DNA from: Streptomyces lilacinus
GTDB lineage: Bacteria; Actinomycetota; Actinomycetes; Streptomycetales; Streptomycetaceae
Assembly (NCBI GenBank): GCA_000715685.1
Contig: KL569499.1
Coordinates: 6,183-12,418, forward strand
Reading direction: 5' to 3'
DNA: 6,236 bases
Shown here: in pieces, positions 5,470 to 6,236 of the stretch
Numbering within the stretch: position 1 is the first letter of the stretch
Layout of the letters: every line of letters starts with the position of its first letter
Notes under the pieces: generated by a model
Told to the model about the DNA's origin: nothing
Databases searched by the model: none
The model's input: the letters and a program-made list of their open reading frames with translations, nothing else
Position numbers and translations under genes: made by a program

Positions 5470-6234
5470 TCAGGACCGGAGGCCGTAGACGCGCCGGGCG
5501 TTGCCGGCAGCGATCAGGGCCGCCACGCGCTCCGCGTCGGCGGCCGACCAGGCGCCCTCCCGCACCCACTCCGTCAGCAGCCGGGTGAGGGCCCGCCGGA
5601 AGAGCTCCGCACCGACGACGTAGAGCTCGGGCAGTCCATAGGCGTCGGTGGAGAACAGGACCTTGCCGAAGGGCGTGAGCTCCAGCATCTCCGCCAGGAC
5701 GGCCCCGGCCCGCGCACCGGTGTGCGAGAGGGCGAGGCCCATGTCGGCGTAGACGTGCGGGTAGACGCTCGCGAGGTAGCCGGCGTTGCGGTGGTACGGG
5801 TAGCAGTGCAGCAGGACCAGGGTGCAGCCAGTGGGGCGCACGGCGCGGACGAAGTCGGTGAGCAGCAGCGGGTCGCAGCGGTGCAGCCGCAGGTCGGGGT
5901 CGCCGAAGCCGGTGTGCAGCTGGAGGGGCAGCGCGGTGTCGGCCGCGGACCACAGCAGGTGGCGCAGGAGCACGGGGTCGGTCAGCCGGTCGCCGGGGGC
6001 CCGGGTGACCAGCCATCGGTCGGCCGCCGCCCGCACCTCCGCCTGCCGGGGCCGGTCCGGGGGCAGGTCGAGGCCGTGGCGGTAGGCGGCGACGGACTTG
6101 AAGCCGACGGCGTGGCGGGCGCTGTCGTGGACGGCGGCGGCCAGGTCGGAGAGGAAGGCCTCCCGGCCGTCGGCGGCGTCGGCGGCCCGCTCCGCCAGCT
6201 GTTCCAGGCGGACGATCTCGTGGCAGGCGGCACC
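5470..6234 (-). CDS. Amidohydrolase family 2 protein, C-terminal 254 residues
   Basis: The frame is open to the right edge, so the start lies outside the window; a GTG at 6036 would leave only 188 residues and cut off conserved text. In the visible fragment: GFKSVAAYRHGL around residue 44-54 (Lys46 is a candidate metal-bridging lysine), LQLHTGFGD with His107, VLLHCYPYHRNAGYLA with His143, and KVLFSTDAYGLPELY with Asp197. These form the later metal-binding and catalytic elements of a TIM-barrel amidohydrolase (PF04909 type). The STDA-LPE-Y-GA and K-AYR-GL phrasing resembles the FluG-like proteins, where such a domain is alone or fused to glutamine synthetase. Substrate is unknown. The first HxH metal motif would be upstream. 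The C-terminal helix ending GNARRVYGL is typical of the family. A strong hairpin follows the stop. Confidence 0.85.
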   Translation of the reverse strand, partial: GAACHEIVRLEQLAERAADAADGREAFLSDLAAAVHDSARHAVGFKSVAAYRHGLDLPPDRPRQAEVRAAADRWLVTRAPGDRLTDPVLLRHLLWSAADTALPLQLHTGFGDPDLRLHRCDPLLLTDFVRAVRPTGCTLVLLHCYPYHRNAGYLASVYPHVYADMGLALSHTGARAGAVLAEMLELTPFGKVLFSTDAYGLPELYVVGAELFRRALTRLLTEWVREGAWSAADAERVAALIAAGNARRVYGLRS

Positions 6235-6236
6235 GC

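Noticed and set aside
3939..5588. A 549-codon plus-strand open frame crossing several genes.
   Set aside because: It runs inside the PLP enzyme in another frame, through adapter remnant 2, and opposite the secreted protein. Its composition is shadow-like.

Overview
The window is very GC-rich, with G or C in nearly every third codon position, GTG starts and strong purine-rich ribosome binding sites. Together with the protein families present, this points to an actinomycete, most probably Streptomyces. That assignment is inferred from composition and family resemblance, not from a search.

Layout. Most genes run on the minus strand. From the right edge leftwards: a partial amidohydrolase (5470-6234, its 5' end outside the window); a strong two-part hairpin that probably terminates it (5427-5459); a small secreted protein of 103 residues (5025-5336); and a two-gene cassette with the look of a type II toxin-antitoxin pair (4515-4947). 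One plus-strand gene follows, a class V PLP-dependent aminotransferase-fold enzyme (3337-4527) whose last 13 bases overlap the end of the toxin-like gene. A roughly 240-base divergent intergenic region with repeats (3093-3336) separates it from a minus-strand run: a secreted S33 (tripeptidyl aminopeptidase-like) peptidase (1592-3092), a GT1-family glycosyltransferase (283-1527) and the first 82 codons of a wax-ester-synthase/condensation-fold acyltransferase (1-247). The last two are 35 bases apart and probably co-transcribed. A glycosyltransferase next to such an acyltransferase suggests building or decorating an acylated glycoside or glycolipid, but no substrate can be read from the sequence.

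The most important observation is technical. Two short stretches, 2978-2993 and 4868-4882, match the end of the synthetic 19-base Tn5 mosaic end used in Nextera-type library preparation. Each sits inside a gene, shifts its reading frame, and marks a place where coding sequence appears to be missing: between the signal peptide and the catalytic domain of the peptidase, and in the middle of the antitoxin-like gene. Both genes are therefore probably intact in the organism and broken only in this assembly.

I did not find a clear undescribed system. The best biological leads are the toxin-antitoxin-like cassette, the three copies of one 8-base element around the peptidase start, and the glycosyltransferase/acyltransferase pair. 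No tRNA, rRNA, CRISPR array or insertion sequence was seen.
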